Part shown: one piece after another, positions 44,694 through 57,800 of the stretch | Numbering within the stretch: the first letter of the stretch is position 1 | Layout: each line of letters opens with the position of its first letter | NCBI GenBank assembly: GCA_002110485.1 | Contig: MOWL01000007.1 | Location: forward strand, 124,001-188,000 | DNA from: Emergomyces orientalis | Taxonomy: Eukaryota; Ascomycota; Eurotiomycetes; Onygenales; Ajellomycetaceae | DNA: 64,000 bases | Direction: 5' to 3' | The notes under the pieces: model-generated | The model's input: only the letters and a program-made list of their open reading frames with translations | What the model was told of the DNA's origin: nothing | Databases searched by the model: none | Made by a program: the position numbers and the translations under genes

Positions 44694-47600
44694 TAGCGAC
44701 TTGTGTATATCATTAAAGGCGGAACCGAGGCATGGGAGTGTTGATGGTTGAGAGATACTGGCAACGTTGGAACCATCGGCAGCGCCTTGATACCTCCAAG
44801 TCAAGGGAGAAATGGGACTGAAATATTCGCCCATTTTTCTCCAGCTGATCACTGCATTCCGCCTGGGGCCCTTGTACTCTCCAGGTGAGGTTGGGAAGGT
44901 CTCCGTTTTTCCAAACAATGAAGAAATAAACAGAGAATAAACTCTTTGTCTCCTCCTTTCCTTCCATACGACTCCCATACAGATTACATCGTCACCTTGA
45001 CACATCTGCCTCCATCCATACGCCTATTCGCCTACACATTCCCATCCCCATCTATGTCCACCCCGTTCCGCTCCCAGAGTAAAACTCATGCATGGAATAA
45101 TTACATACATCAATAAAGAGCCACGTAGAAACACGCACCTCAGAGAAAACGAGTTCTAAAAATAAATAGTCCCAGACGTATATTAGTACTGATAACTTAG
45201 AAAATATACGGCACAAAAGAGCCGCAAGGGGCTATGCGGTAGAAAAGGCCCAAAACGCAAACCACTCAGCAATAATATTGGCAAAATAAAGATGACTCTA
45301 TTCGGTGACACCCTGGTTTACGATTGTCTGTTACCCCATGCGGCATCAACATCGTGTCCGCAGCCCAACATCATTGTCAAAGCTGTCATCTTTCAATTGT
45401 CAGCCCTACCTATCAGCCACAATACATCGCTAGTGATCCCCGCGATTTTCCATATAATATCGACATTATTATTACAAAGACCCGACCCATCCCTTAGTGA
45501 TCCCATCTCTCCCCCGTTCGCATGGTCACCGCCCAACACCAAAACCACATGATTGATTTTCACCGCATATCATTTGTCGGGCAAGCCCGGGACATGTTTT
45601 AAAAATACTTTTCAAAGAAGAATAATAATACGAGCAATAATTCCCATTGCACATCCCACTCATCCGCTCACACAAGAAAGAAACGTTGCAACGCCGATAA
45701 ATAGAATACGATAGGACATATCTAGGTTACCAGATATTGCCCCAAATTAAGCATTACCCCGATACCACACTCCCCCCAACTCTCCTTTTCAACTCCCACT
45801 CTAACCCCCCCGCATCTCGCTTCTTCCCTCTTTTTTCACCCCAGAAGTAGCCATAGCCATGGTCACGGCCATATACCGACAAACAACCAAAATCCCCTTA
45901 CGGCAATATCCCTCGATTCCAAAAGTTAAAATATATAAAAAAAGGCCCCCAGAAACCCAAATTCAAGAAAGGAGCGCGGAGTTCCAGATTCTGACGTCCC
46001 CGTCATACCCGACAAGCGACAAAAGCCGAAAGAGAATTAACCAGAAAAAATAATTAAAAATGATCAGTAAGCCACCCACATATTATTTTGACTGCCGACC
46101 GACGCCATGTCCACGAGAAATCAACGGAAAGTGGCAAAAGCCCACCTAGGGTACATTGTAGTTATTACTGCACGTATTGCAGGCATAATTTAAAGTAAAG
46201 ATGTATAAATGTATATGAATAGATACATGTGATGTATTGTATTGTATTGTATTATATTTTCTTCTTTCCTTTTCGATCTCTGATAGATAGGCAGGCTATT
46301 CCTATCCTATCCTATTCCTTACTAAACTATTGCTAGCTAAATTAAACCCGTTATGTACGGAGTTATCCTTTGTATATGTGTAGAAGAAGTGTGAAAACCA
46401 CCGCTGCCAAATGCGATGCGATGCGATGTGATGCTATGCAATAATGCAACCCAGGAAGCTTTCCCAAGCTCTCAAATGTAATCCCAGCAGGGGGTAAGAT
46501 TGAAGTAGAAAATATTAAAGAAGAGATAAATGAAAAAGAAGTAGTTTCATCACTCTCAGCTCTCCGCAGAGCCTAGAACGAGCCGATGATCTTACAACCC
46601 CTCAGAAACTAAAATGGAAGAAAGAAGAAAAGAATTATAAGTCGAGTTCACCAGCACAGCTGCGATCATATCGATAAGGATAAGAGATTAATGAATAGCA
46701 AAGGAAAAACAAAAAGAAAACCAGAAAACCAGAAAACCGACACCAAATTGGTTCGGGGGGGTATAATGCGTGACGGAAAGGAAAAGAAACAAAAAAAAAT
46801 GAGGCGCTGAATGAATATGGACAAGAAAAAGGAAGGGGGTTTTCCCACCGCTGCGCTGTGCTCTGCTTGGTACAGAAAAGAAGAAAAAAATATCAAAACC
46901 CGAATGCCGAAGGTAACACCATGCGACCAAGACAAAATCAAAAATCACAACCAAGCAAAAATGGAGTACAAAGGATGAATAATAAATGAAAACCCCCAGG
47001 TATGGGGTGGGTATGTATGGATGTAGTCAAGGCAGAAAAGTGAGGGGGGGAGGCGAGGCGAGACGTGGGGGGAAGGATAGGTAGAGAATCAACAAACAAT
47101 CAACAGGCGGTGAGGAAGGCGAGGAAAAGGTGATAGGGCGAAAGGCAAGCGGATGACATATTGCGGGTGTGTTAATAGGCTGAATAAGCCAAGGCGTGGG
47201 GTGGGCGCAACTGCCCACGAAAACCCCAACCAACAACAAACGCCAAATCGATCTTCCTCGCATCGGGCAGCAAAGAAAATACCCGCCAGCAGGCCAGCCA
47301 ATATGCTTGCATTGCCTGCTTCCGAATGACGGAACAAAAATAAGCCAGATGACAGCCGGTCGCTGACAAAATCGTCAAGACCCCTCCAAAATGAGTCACC
47401 CCCATTAAGGAAAAATAATATTAAACTCTGCATGCGATTTCCTGATCAGGCCCTGTCGCTTGCGTGGGCGGTGTAAGGGGCAATGAAATGTTGTCGTATC
47501 TGGCGCCCGTATTGTTAGCCCGGACAGATGGCTGACCAACTGTAACCAAACAACTGCCTTTGGGTAAAAGTGACAAAAAATTCTTCTGCCTGTTATCTGA

Positions 47601-48219
47601 TGTTTAGGGTTTCGTTCAGTCACGTCACGTCACATCCATGACACATGCAAGTCACACCTGCCAATCCGACATGGACAGGGGGTTAGAAAACCCAAACAGA
47701 AAAAAAAATTACGGTTTTTTTTTTTCCAAACCGGTGTTGTTGGTGATGTTGGTAAGATGTGTTTCGAAATAAAGGGCTGTAAGAAGAAAAAGGAAAATGT
47801 CAAGGGCGTCAGTCCCAGTGGGAATCGCGGGGTTGGTTTGGAAGTCGTTTTATGGACGCCCGAATAACGCGCGCGAAAATGCATCGCGCCTGTCTGTCCC
47901 GACTAATTCTCTTCAGTTCCGCGGACGCCGTTCTTTCACATGTTCCTTTCGGCCAAATTCCGACGAAAATCGAAAAGTAATTCACAGTCTCCAAACCATC
48001 GGAATATACCAATGTGGACACAATCGAGAACCAAAGAAGCGAGGCATATGCTCGGTTAGTGGTTCTTTTCCTTTTGGTAGCGTAGTTGTATTTGTTTTTG
48101 AGTTGGTTGGTTGATTGTAAAGTTGGGGAGGTAGTAAGTGGTAAGAGGTAGATGTAAATGAGTATGAGGTATGCATGTGACGAATAAAGTGAGCATGAGC
48201 AACACGTTACATACTCAAT
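44694..48219. other. Gene-poor stretch, no gene seen
   Basis: 3.5 kb with microsatellites (GATGCGATGCGATGCGATG at about 46412-46430, TATTGTATTGTATTGTATT near 46235, CCTATCCTATCCTATTCC near 46299). It also has C-rich and A-rich tracts and a (GTCAC)n-like CACGTCACGTCACATC at 47622-47636. All open frames are short or of low complexity. Part of it is probably the long 3' region of the gene at 48220. Confidence 0.45.
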
Positions 48220-48888
48220 TCAACCAGAGGACGATTTGGAGGAATTCGAAGAAGAGGACGACGATGATGCCGTCCTCCGCTTCTTGTCGGTAACCACGCG
48301 TCGCTTTCTTCGCTTTCCGCCTGATTGCTCAGCAGCAAGTATTTGAGCGGCTCGTAGTGCTTGTTGTGCTCGAAGTTGAGCATGAGCGTTGGCAAGATAT
48401 CTTTGCCGTCGCTCCTCCTCTGCTCCCCCGTTGATCATGGAGATTTGCTCTTCTGTAGTCAGCTCTCCAGCTCCAAAAACTGGGTGGTACGAAACGGCCT
48501 CCTCTTCAAACGCTGAATCAGACCCGGACGACGAAGATGAAGTGGGGAAGAGATCCTCGTCTGATAGGTAAGCACTGGCAGTTGAGTCTGAGTCTGAGAA
48601 GAGTGAGGAACGGTTGGGCCAGGAGGGGAAAGCGCATGATGTGTTTCTGCCCGATGTCATGGAGAAGGAAGTTTTGCGGGGAACAATATCAAGTAGCGAG
48701 TCGTTTGGAGATGGTGGAGGAGGTGGAGGAAGAGAGGACGGTGAGGGAGATGGCGAGGAGAGCGCGCTATTGCTGAAGCTGAATCCGTACCACATTTTGC
48801 TGGTGGAAGTGTTTTGTGGTTTGTATCGATGTTCGTAGTATAGAGTATTGTAGTAGCAGTGAGGTGTGTATGAGATGGCTTCTGCCAT
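48220..48888 (-). CDS. Ser-rich protein of unknown function with conserved core and basic C-terminus
   Basis: A single open frame of 222 codons. An internal ATG at 48795 (MWYGFSFSNSALSSPSPS) is a more natural start and gives 191 residues; the 31 residues before it are Tyr-rich and may be leader. A Ser/Pro tract is followed by FPSWPNRSSLFSDSDSTASA with YLSDEDLFP, an acidic Ser stretch, then LTTEEQISMINGGAEEERRQ and a helix AQLRAQQALRAAQILAAEQ. A strongly basic GGKRRKRRVVTDKKRRTA (probable nuclear localisation signal) and a terminal poly-Ser follow. The S-W-P..S, YLSDEDLF and TTEEQI segments look conserved across Eurotiomycetes as I recall. No enzyme fold is recognised. It stands alone: the next gene upstream is about 13.8 kb away. 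Confidence 0.65.
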   Translation of the reverse strand: MAEAISYTPHCYYNTLYYEHRYKPQNTSTSKMWYGFSFSNSALSSPSPSPSSLPPPPPPSPNDSLLDIVPRKTSFSMTSGRNTSCAFPSWPNRSSLFSDSDSTASAYLSDEDLFPTSSSSSGSDSAFEEEAVSYHPVFGAGELTTEEQISMINGGAEEERRQRYLANAHAQLRAQQALRAAQILAAEQSGGKRRKRRVVTDKKRRTASSSSSSSNSSKSSSG

Positions 48889-51800
48889 AAGAAGTGTGTA
48901 TGGTATATTATGTATGTTCGGATATTGTATGTTGGTATGTGGATGAAGAGGGATAGAGAAGTAAGAAGGATAAGATGAGTCTGGGGGAAGGTTTATATAA
49001 AACCTGGGGGGGAGGAAGTGGAAAGGAGGTTATTCAGGATTATTCAGGGTACGAATGAGGCGATCGAGACAATCAACCCAAACGGGCGGGACGGCGGTAT
49101 TGATATATGGAAATCTTGTTTGGACGGCTAGACTAATAACAAACAAAAAAACCGTTGCGGCGGGATAAAGAAGAGGGCAAAGTATAAAAATATGACAGCT
49201 CTTCTGTCTGGCTGGCTTTTTTTGCTTTTTGCTTTCCTCCTTTTTGCTTTTTGCGTTTTGCTTTTTCGGCGTTTTGCTTTTTTTTCGTTTTGGGGCTGGA
49301 CGACGAAACCTTATGGGAGGCAGACGCAAAGGGGGTGGGCCGGGGTTAATTTAGCGGATAAGATCTGGGGGGCGTCGGTTGCAGTGAGGTACCCCAGCAC
49401 GCTTCCATGGAACGGTCCGCTGAGCCAGACAGCCCCGACCTAAGGTGATGATTAGCGTTTGGGTGGTGGTTGGTTTAGCGGGGAGCCGGAAGTCCCACGG
49501 TTAGTGGCCTGGCTTTGCAAAAAGCTGAGATGATTAGGCGGCGCAGGGCTTGTTCTCGGGGCACAACCGGGGTGTGGATGTTCCTATTCGACCAACCCAC
49601 AGTTTTTCAGTCCCCAGTCCCGTTCTGTCCCGTGCAAAGAAACTACTACAAGACGGTGAAGCAAGTTATGTGAGTGATCGGGCTGCTCTGGCCTCTTGAC
49701 CAAGCACGACTCAACTCGACGACTCCTGGTTCTCTCTCGTGCCTTGTTCGTTTGACCAGCTTGGGCGCGTCACGAGTGCAACACACAAATCGAAATGCAG
49801 AATCGCGAGATGTCTGATGTTTCTTCCCTGGATGGCCGGATCTGATGGGGGTAAAATACGGGTTGTTTTCGAAAATAACAAGAATAATGATAAACTTGAT
49901 AAAATTGTTATTTTCGTTGGTGAGGCAAGACACCTACACCCCTTTAGTTACACTGGAGGGTGCAATAATAAGAAAAAAAAAATTTGGGCCACGTTAGGTC
50001 TCTGATGCTTGCAAGCTGGCGATTTTGTGGTGACAAAGGAAGAGCTGCGATTCGGTGCTTTGCCATAAACACATTGGCAAAACAGCAACAGCGAACAGCA
50101 AAGGGATGCGTTATGTGTACACCTCACCTGGCAGCGCTCCTAACTAACGGTTTGGGTTTGAGTTGGTAGCCGCGGATTGAGATGCGATTTCGGCGGTGGA
50201 GCAGCGGTGTTGCAGCGGTGTTCAGCAGCCTGGGTTTTTCTGATTATTATTCCTGAATTTTTTTTATTATTGGCCAGGCGGGGCGGCGGGTTTGGGTTGG
50301 GTCTGCGGAGACCAGATGCTGTGATCCGAGAGACCAACCAACCAGGTTGACTGGCTAGAGGTGAAGAGTGAGATCGATCGACAAGCCGGGCAAAGGAAAG
50401 AAAGAAAAAAAAAGAACCAGCCCAACGCGCGGTTTTCGTCAGATAGGGGATTGTGATAAGTATCTTTGTATCTTTTTATGCTTTTGGTTTATTTTTATTT
50501 GCTGGGAAATTCGGTTTTCGGCGTCTTGGGCCGGGGTTCTTTTTTTTTTTTTTTTTTTTTTTTCTTTTTGATAAATAGATGTATTTGATACAGTTCGTTA
50601 TCTTTATCTGTCTTAATTTCACTGCAGTGATTCTTTCTCCATAAAACACCAACAAAGAAACAAAACAATAACAATAGCAGCAGCAGCAGCGGCAGAGGAA
50701 GGCGGCAGTCGGGGCTCACAGTTGGGTGTGGAATAGTTGGGTTGTTAATTAATATGTTGCTATGCGTTGTCTTGGTGTCTTTTGTATCTTTGTATCTTTT
50801 CCGGAAGTACCTCTTTAACCGCGCAGGTGGCGGTATTAGGATGAAAAAAAGAAAAGACAAAGGAACAAAAATGCAACAAATCACAAGGCGCAAAAATAGT
50901 CAATCGGGCAAAATTAAATGAATAATGAGTGTTTCTGCCTGGTTGTCGCAGTATTGGGCCTCCTTGGATGCAGAATATGTGGTTATCTAATTTGGCCGCC
51001 ACGCGTGGTCGATTTGTCGATTTGTCGATAAGAGAGATACAGACACCTCGATCCTGTAATGTACTGTACATATAATTTCAACGAGGCTTGGGGATGCAAC
51101 TCTACGCCTGTCTCTTTTGTTTCCAAGCACGAGGTCGTTTGCAGGTGTTTGATTGTTTATTCTCTTTCCTTTATTATCCCCCCTATCTTTTTTGGTTTGT
51201 ATGTATCCGTGTTTGGGAATCCCACACTATGTTGAAGTACGAGTGCGGCGTGGATGGGTTTTTCTTCTTTATTTGGGGATCCCAAACAAAATAAAAAGAG
51301 TGAAGGGATGGATACTTGACACTCAGCCTTCAGGGACTGGAACGTGGGGAAGTGTTGCGAGGACCCGTGGACGATTTCAACCCCAGACAGTGTGGCCGGA
51401 GCGGTGTTTCTGATTCGAAGGCTTTGTTCGAACTTAGCCCTGCACTGTTTCGGATGTGTGTTGGAGATGTCTTTTGCCCACGTTTGTTTGGCTAGTCGTG
51501 TCTTTTGGAGCTATGCCGATGCGATGATCGATATCGATGAATTTTGTTTTTGAACCGGGGTGTCTCAAAGGCGCATGTACGGTACGTGTACGATCTGTAC
51601 GATCTGTACAGAGTACGGAGTTGGAGGATATAGAACGACAAACGAAAGAGTTACAAATCTCTACGGCTACATTCCGTCGACAATTATGAGTCCCACATGT
51701 CATTTATATTTGCTTCCCACGTCGTCCACGCCCTCACAGGCTCACAGAAATTCGAGTCATGGACCTCCCTCTCTCATCCCCGAGATTTTCAAACCGATTC

Positions 51801-54800
51801 TCTTCCGGTTGTCCCTCGTCCCTAACCTCGGAACCTCACCGTCGAGTTGCTTGACCACCCAGGCAGATATGGGACAAGCTTCAAGACCCAGCGGAAGTGA
51901 AAACATCCACGCGGACCCAATCCGGCACCATCTCTACGGTTCCGAATCCCTGATAAATGTAGAACCCGTTTTTTTTAAAAGAGAAGTTCCGCGTCGCATG
52001 CCATCCCCACCCATGAGTCCACAAGCTGGGGCTATCTAGAAAAGACGTACTCCGTACTGACCCTAGGAGTCCAAGACCTCAGGTATACCAGGCCAGGCTT
52101 CCAGGTGCAAAGTTAAACATCAAAAAAAAAAAAGGAACGAAACAAAAAAAGCAAATAAGAAAGCAAACCCCGACAGCAGCCGCGTCTGTTCATTTTCGTT
52201 AGTTTCCCACCCCTCTCCCCACTTAGTATCAGTACTCTCTCCGAGTCGACAGAATCGAGTCTTTTTTTGTTCTCGCTCTCAATCCCGCCGCCGATCAGCG
52301 CGGTAGTTAGAGTCCGCGTTGGGACAGAAACTGGACTCCGCGGTCTTTTCCTACCAGGTACGGTTTTACTTTGTTAGGGCCGAAAAGTCGAAGCCCGCCA
52401 AGGGACCGGATTTCACCTACCACCACCGCGGATTTCGGTGGAGATAATCCGACCCAGCCCCGCCGTCGTAGGTGAACATTATTGGTATTTAGTGCGTAAT
52501 TCCCGTTCCCCGAATGGCGCGGGTCGGGGCAGATCGTGTTCGATCAGTCAGTGAAACACATCGCTGCATGAATGACCAGACAGAGAACGTGTTTGGTAGC
52601 AGGATGAGGCGCTGATAAGGTTTCCATGGCTGACATGTCAGCATTTGGGTGTTTCTTTGGGGAGCATCTGCTCTTCTCATCTGGTGCTTATCGAATCGCG
52701 AAGAAGAGGGTCTCACAGTTTGTGGCAGGATATGGGTCAGGTATAAACATCGCTCTTGATCCATACCTCAAGGCCCCATCAGTCGGGTCTAATGCTTTGT
52801 TAAGTTTAGTCATAGCCGCGTACATACCCAAGCAACCACGGCAATGATACGGTTATCCCAAAACCAAGCCCATATCGCCGCGGGGTATTTTTATTCTAGC
52901 CGAGTTCTGGAAGAAATTTGTGGCTTGTATGCGCCGCCAATCAAAAATGTCAAAAATGACACTAGACTTCAGCCGAGGCCCGTAGCGCCCATTTTAAGGT
53001 CCCGAAGGATTGGAGACCAGGATAGGGGTCACAACTAGGGGAGTGAGACAAGGGAGACAGAGAGGGAGAGGGAGAGGAGGGAGAGAGGGTTCCAGCACAA
53101 CTTTGGCAAATGGGAGCACTCATTACTCCGTATTGATATCCCTATTCTATTATTGTTGTTCAAAGACTATTTAAAGAGCACATGCCTGTGAAAAGCCTTT
53201 TCGTCAATGCGAAAAAGCTTTGTGAATTTTCATTATAAATCCATGTGTCTAAAGTACCCCTTCACATGTGTGGATTTATGAAAACAGCTTCCCCTGTGAG
53301 AAGGGAGCAACGGAGCAGAAAGTCAACAATATATTCCCGAAGTATATCCGCGACTCCAGCAAGGTCCCCTCAGCCCAATGATAAGAATGCGTCTCCCGGG
53401 TAATCCTCGTACTCCTACAGTCAGTCACCTTCCGAGACTCTTTTCTCCTTTTCCCCGCTGGATCACTTTTGCAAAATAACAGTTGATTTTTTTTTTTTTT
53501 TTTTTTTGATTTTTGATTTTTTGAAGTCGCGGGGCTGGCGGGCTGCGTGTTATCACGGCCCAACTACTGTCGATTATCGGTACCTGGGTAGGCTCTCCCT
53601 GAGCAACAACCGAATAATAATAGCCTCATGCACATATCGTTTCTAAACCTGCTGCTACCCAGGTTCCTGGGCTTGAGTAGTACTGCTATTTTAAAAATAA
53701 GTTCTTCCCGGAGAAGAAAAGAATAAAAAACACCTCTGCACTACTCATGCACTAATCAAAATGGGTAATAATGGCGACCGAAACTTCTCTCTGAACTCTC
53801 CCCAAACTTTGAACTAGCTTATCTCCGACCAGCCAACCGGAACCCTTTCCCCCCCATTGACCTTCGGACAGCGACAAAAGATTTACCCAAGACAGGAAAA
53901 CAGACGAAAGGATTATTTTGGCAAATACTTACAACAGACTACTACGTTCGTATGGCGGGTGGCAGTTTATGGTGGTCGGTAACGTGAAGCTTAAACATGA
54001 GAAAGAACAGAAGAAGAAGAACTTAAAAAGGAAGAAAGAGAAGACTGAGTTCGGCATTGTACCATCTCCCCAGCCTCCAAACGCGGGGACGACGCAAGGA
54101 AAGCCGTTTAAAGTTCCACAAATGAGTTGCTATCTCACAGTGATTCTTGTCCAGTGATAGGTCCCCAGGAAAACAAAAGAGCGGCTCCACTGCTCGACAC
54201 AGCTATCGTTTCTTGGAGAGCTTATATGGAAGAGGAAGCTGTTGATCGCCCAGACGATGTCGCGATCTGCTTTGAATTATTGGGAAACGGATTCTGCGTT
54301 TCCTGCGCTTCGGGATTTAGGTATCGGGGTTTGGGTTTGGTATGAGGAGAGGATGAACAAATAATCATCATAAAGTTAAGGCCGAAAGGAAGTGAAGTTT
54401 TAGTAGAATGCCCGATCCACGAGCTAAAAAAAACCTAACCCAAGCCGTGGGGATGGGAGGCGGGAGACGGGGAACTGGAATGTGGACCTCATCATCACCC
54501 TCTACGGACGTAACTAGTAGTAGGTAACTAGGCCTCAGAAGGCTTGACACTGGGAACCGCCATTTCACAATACCTGATTCAAGACCAGTGGTCTGGGCCT
54601 TGGAACGTTGTCTTCATTTTGCCATGGGCAAGTTATTCCATATCAGTCAGAAATCAGATATGAGAGATCTCACCTAAGAAACTATCTATATATTTTGCCC
54701 AAATTCAGGTCGGTTTCAGACCTTCAACATCTATTGTCCAATAACAAGCCAGATCTCTTCCCCATTATTGAATCTGTCTCCCCTCCAAAAATCCACTCCC

Positions 54801-57800
54801 CACTTGGCGGATTCCCACCTCCCACTCCTCGTAATATTCATAATATTCATCATAATAATAGCGCTGCGACGGTGCTGCCAGTAGCTGACTAGCCCAGGAT
54901 CACCAAACCCGCTTACCACCCACCTGGAACGCGCCGTCCCGTCGGAAGCCAGGGTGGTGCATTTCCGCACAAGCTAGTTTAAACCATTCGCAACCTAGCA
55001 ACATAGGACTTGAAAAGAAGCATCCCCTATCTTGGCCAGCATGTTACGTTAACCCAGGTCCGACAGGCAGGGACAAGTTACACCCCCCTGTCCGGCTCTT
55101 GCTTGGTTTGGGGGGGGATTCGGGAGTTTAACATCCTTGAAAATTGCAGTGATGATGGGCCAACAGGAGGTAGCAACTTGAGAGCGTGCATGGGGGTGAG
55201 CTTGGGGGGATGTGGCCGTGGGGTGGGGGTTGTCGTAACTCGCTTTTCATAAAAGTGCAGTTGCTGCAGTCTCCCCAGGGTGGGATGGGTTTTAGGGATA
55301 GGAGGCATGATTAGTGAGCCTTGAGCAATTTGGTGATCTATCACAAGAGGTACCGTACCAGTCGCCAACAGCCCGTTCTGTCTGCCTTGGACGGGCTTGG
55401 GTAGCAATCTCACCCACGGTCCAAGACTTGGGGGTGTCTCGCTCAGCAAAGGCGAAACCAAAGGCGAATACTCCAGTGGCTGGGTACGCCATCCCACCCT
55501 TAAATCACCAATTTAATGCTGGTCGTGGGCTCCAGCAAAACATCCACGTTTCAAGCTCCAACCTTCGAACTTGTGAACCAGTCACACCACCAGATGATCG
55601 CCAGATGGTTGTAACAGACGACCATCCAGACCCCAGAATCCCCGCCCCGAGAGCCAGGACACGTCTAGGATTGTGGTAAGGAAACGCACTGGGGCACTCG
55701 GGCGGCGTTTTAGGCTGATATGATTTAGGGATGACCAGGCCAATAGAGAGCCCCTAGCCTCAAGGGCTCCCCAAGGCCTAGTGGTTGTGGGTGGGTGCAC
55801 TTGTGTCCTATCAGCGCGTTAAAAATGGGCACACGCACTCCCTGATAAAACGATGAAAAAATGGGAGAAAGCAAAGGGATAGATGAAAGCTGCCTGTCGG
55901 TTAGTGCCTGTGATCTGTGATATCTATCAACTGTATCAACTGCCCCTCAATCAGGTCTTTCACCAAGTTCAGCGTGGCTCTTGAGGCAATTCCCCGCATC
56001 ACATTCGACTTGAACCCAGAAGATCCTGAAGATACTTATTATTCCCTCGTTGATTGGATCTTTATTCATTACAAGGTCCAAACCACTAGTAAGATAACAT
56101 GGCGTATTCCGGAGCGGCCTCCGTCTGAACCGTGCCAATAACAACGCGTCATTCCTGCGATGGCGTTGTCTTTCTGGACTTTGAAAGTTTGACTGGAGAG
56201 TTTGCCCATTCAAGTCAGGTAATTTTCGAGTTTTGAGATTCCAGCACACTGTTTACACCTGAGTTGCCGATGGATAACGTGATGTCGAAGTTCGATACAA
56301 AATTCAAAATGTCTAAGGAGTTATCGAAACGAACCAGAGGGAAGAGTTGGAGTGTGTCTTATCCGAAACCATCACCACAGGTGATGCTTGCTCATTGATT
56401 ACTAGCTATTCGGGAAAGCCAATAGAATATGTGCCTTGTCCAGTCGAATTGGTGCTCGATTTGCCCGACGATGCTTCTCAATGGTTGGAATCAACGATCC
56501 CGATCCCGTCAACCGCCTCACCTTGTTGAAGACGAGTTTCTTTATCACGCCCAAATTTCAATCGCGACTCGAGGGCTCAACCGTGCCTGTGACCATCACC
56601 GCATCATCGTGTCTGTTTGCTCCATCATAACCCTCTCTGCCGCCGCCCACACAAGCAAGGAGGGTGATAGATCGCTGGAAATAGGTCCAGTATCGCAGTA
56701 CTCCGTACGGATCGAAGCGACGGCCACACGCATGCCAGCAAACAACCGCGAGGCCCAAAGAGTCAAATGGAATTGAACCATGAACCGCTGACCGCCTCCG
56801 CAAAATACTACTGTACAGTCATATACAAAACAAGCATCTAATTTTCTCTCCATTCTCATCACTCATCATGCCGCTCCAATATTAACAAATACGTACCTAT
56901 CAGTGCCTACGTCGCTAGGCTGGATAAATTGTGTCAGGATTGTCATTTTAGTGAGGAAAAATTCAAGCACGAAAAAAATAATCTGGTCGATTACCGATTC
57001 CCGCTCCCCCCGCTCCCCCGCTCGCCTCTTCCGCAGCGTGCATATCTAGTTTGCATAAATAATTAAAACTTCAATGCGATAAGCATGCATCATGCTTGAT
57101 TTTATTTTCAACAGTCGGTGAGGCCACCGCTTTTCCTTCGTGGGGTGGTTTGTAGTGATGGAAAATTTTGCCAGCGGATCAAATTTTTGAACTCAACATG
57201 CGCTGGGACGATATTTTTCTTTGCTCCGGATGTCAGAACAGAATGAATTCGACAACCGAAAGGACAGGGATCGCGATTGTTCATGCAGCTCTACGGAGTA
57301 CTAGGGCGTAAATTAAAAATTTTTTTTTTAATTGATTTTTAAATTATATTTTCCTTCTTTCTTTTTCTTTTAACCGTATTCGAGATATCTCCCCCACGTC
57401 TTCTCGGATAGAATGGTTGGGAAGCGAACACCGCAAAACTCGGCATGCGTTGCGGATTTCCCTGGGCCAATTCCATTACAGCCATCTAGCCGTCCACTTC
57501 TCCTTTTCTCATTATTGTGCTAGCAAGGGAGTTCCCTACTCTGTTTTCCCTCCCAATCCTACACTCGAACCGAACTCTGGCGGAATTACTCCGCCTTGAT
57601 CGTGGGAATTTTCCTCTCTTCGAAAGATCTGCCCGTCCTCAGTAGTAGCCGGATGCTCACCCCCAAAGTTACCTAGAATTCCTGGAATTCCGAACAAGGA
57701 TCTTTTGCTTACTGACCGCATGTCACGGTGATATCTCGGCCAAGCGGGTCAGTATCAACGGGTACAAGCGGTTGCGCGAAATCTCACTTTCAGGAACCTA

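Noticed and set aside
50540..50563. Run of 24 T on the plus strand (24 A on the other) as a retroposon tail
   Set aside because: No retrotransposon or processed-gene sequence precedes it on either strand.
51560..52039. 159-codon plus-strand frame in the gene desert
   Set aside because: The start is built from the GTACGATCT repeat and the rest is low-complexity Ser/Pro with no domain; likely chance in GC-mixed DNA.
53581..53664. Inverted repeat ACCTGGGTAG / CTACCCAGGT
   Set aside because: Only ten bases match, the arms do not extend and there is no flanking duplication, so it is not called as an element.
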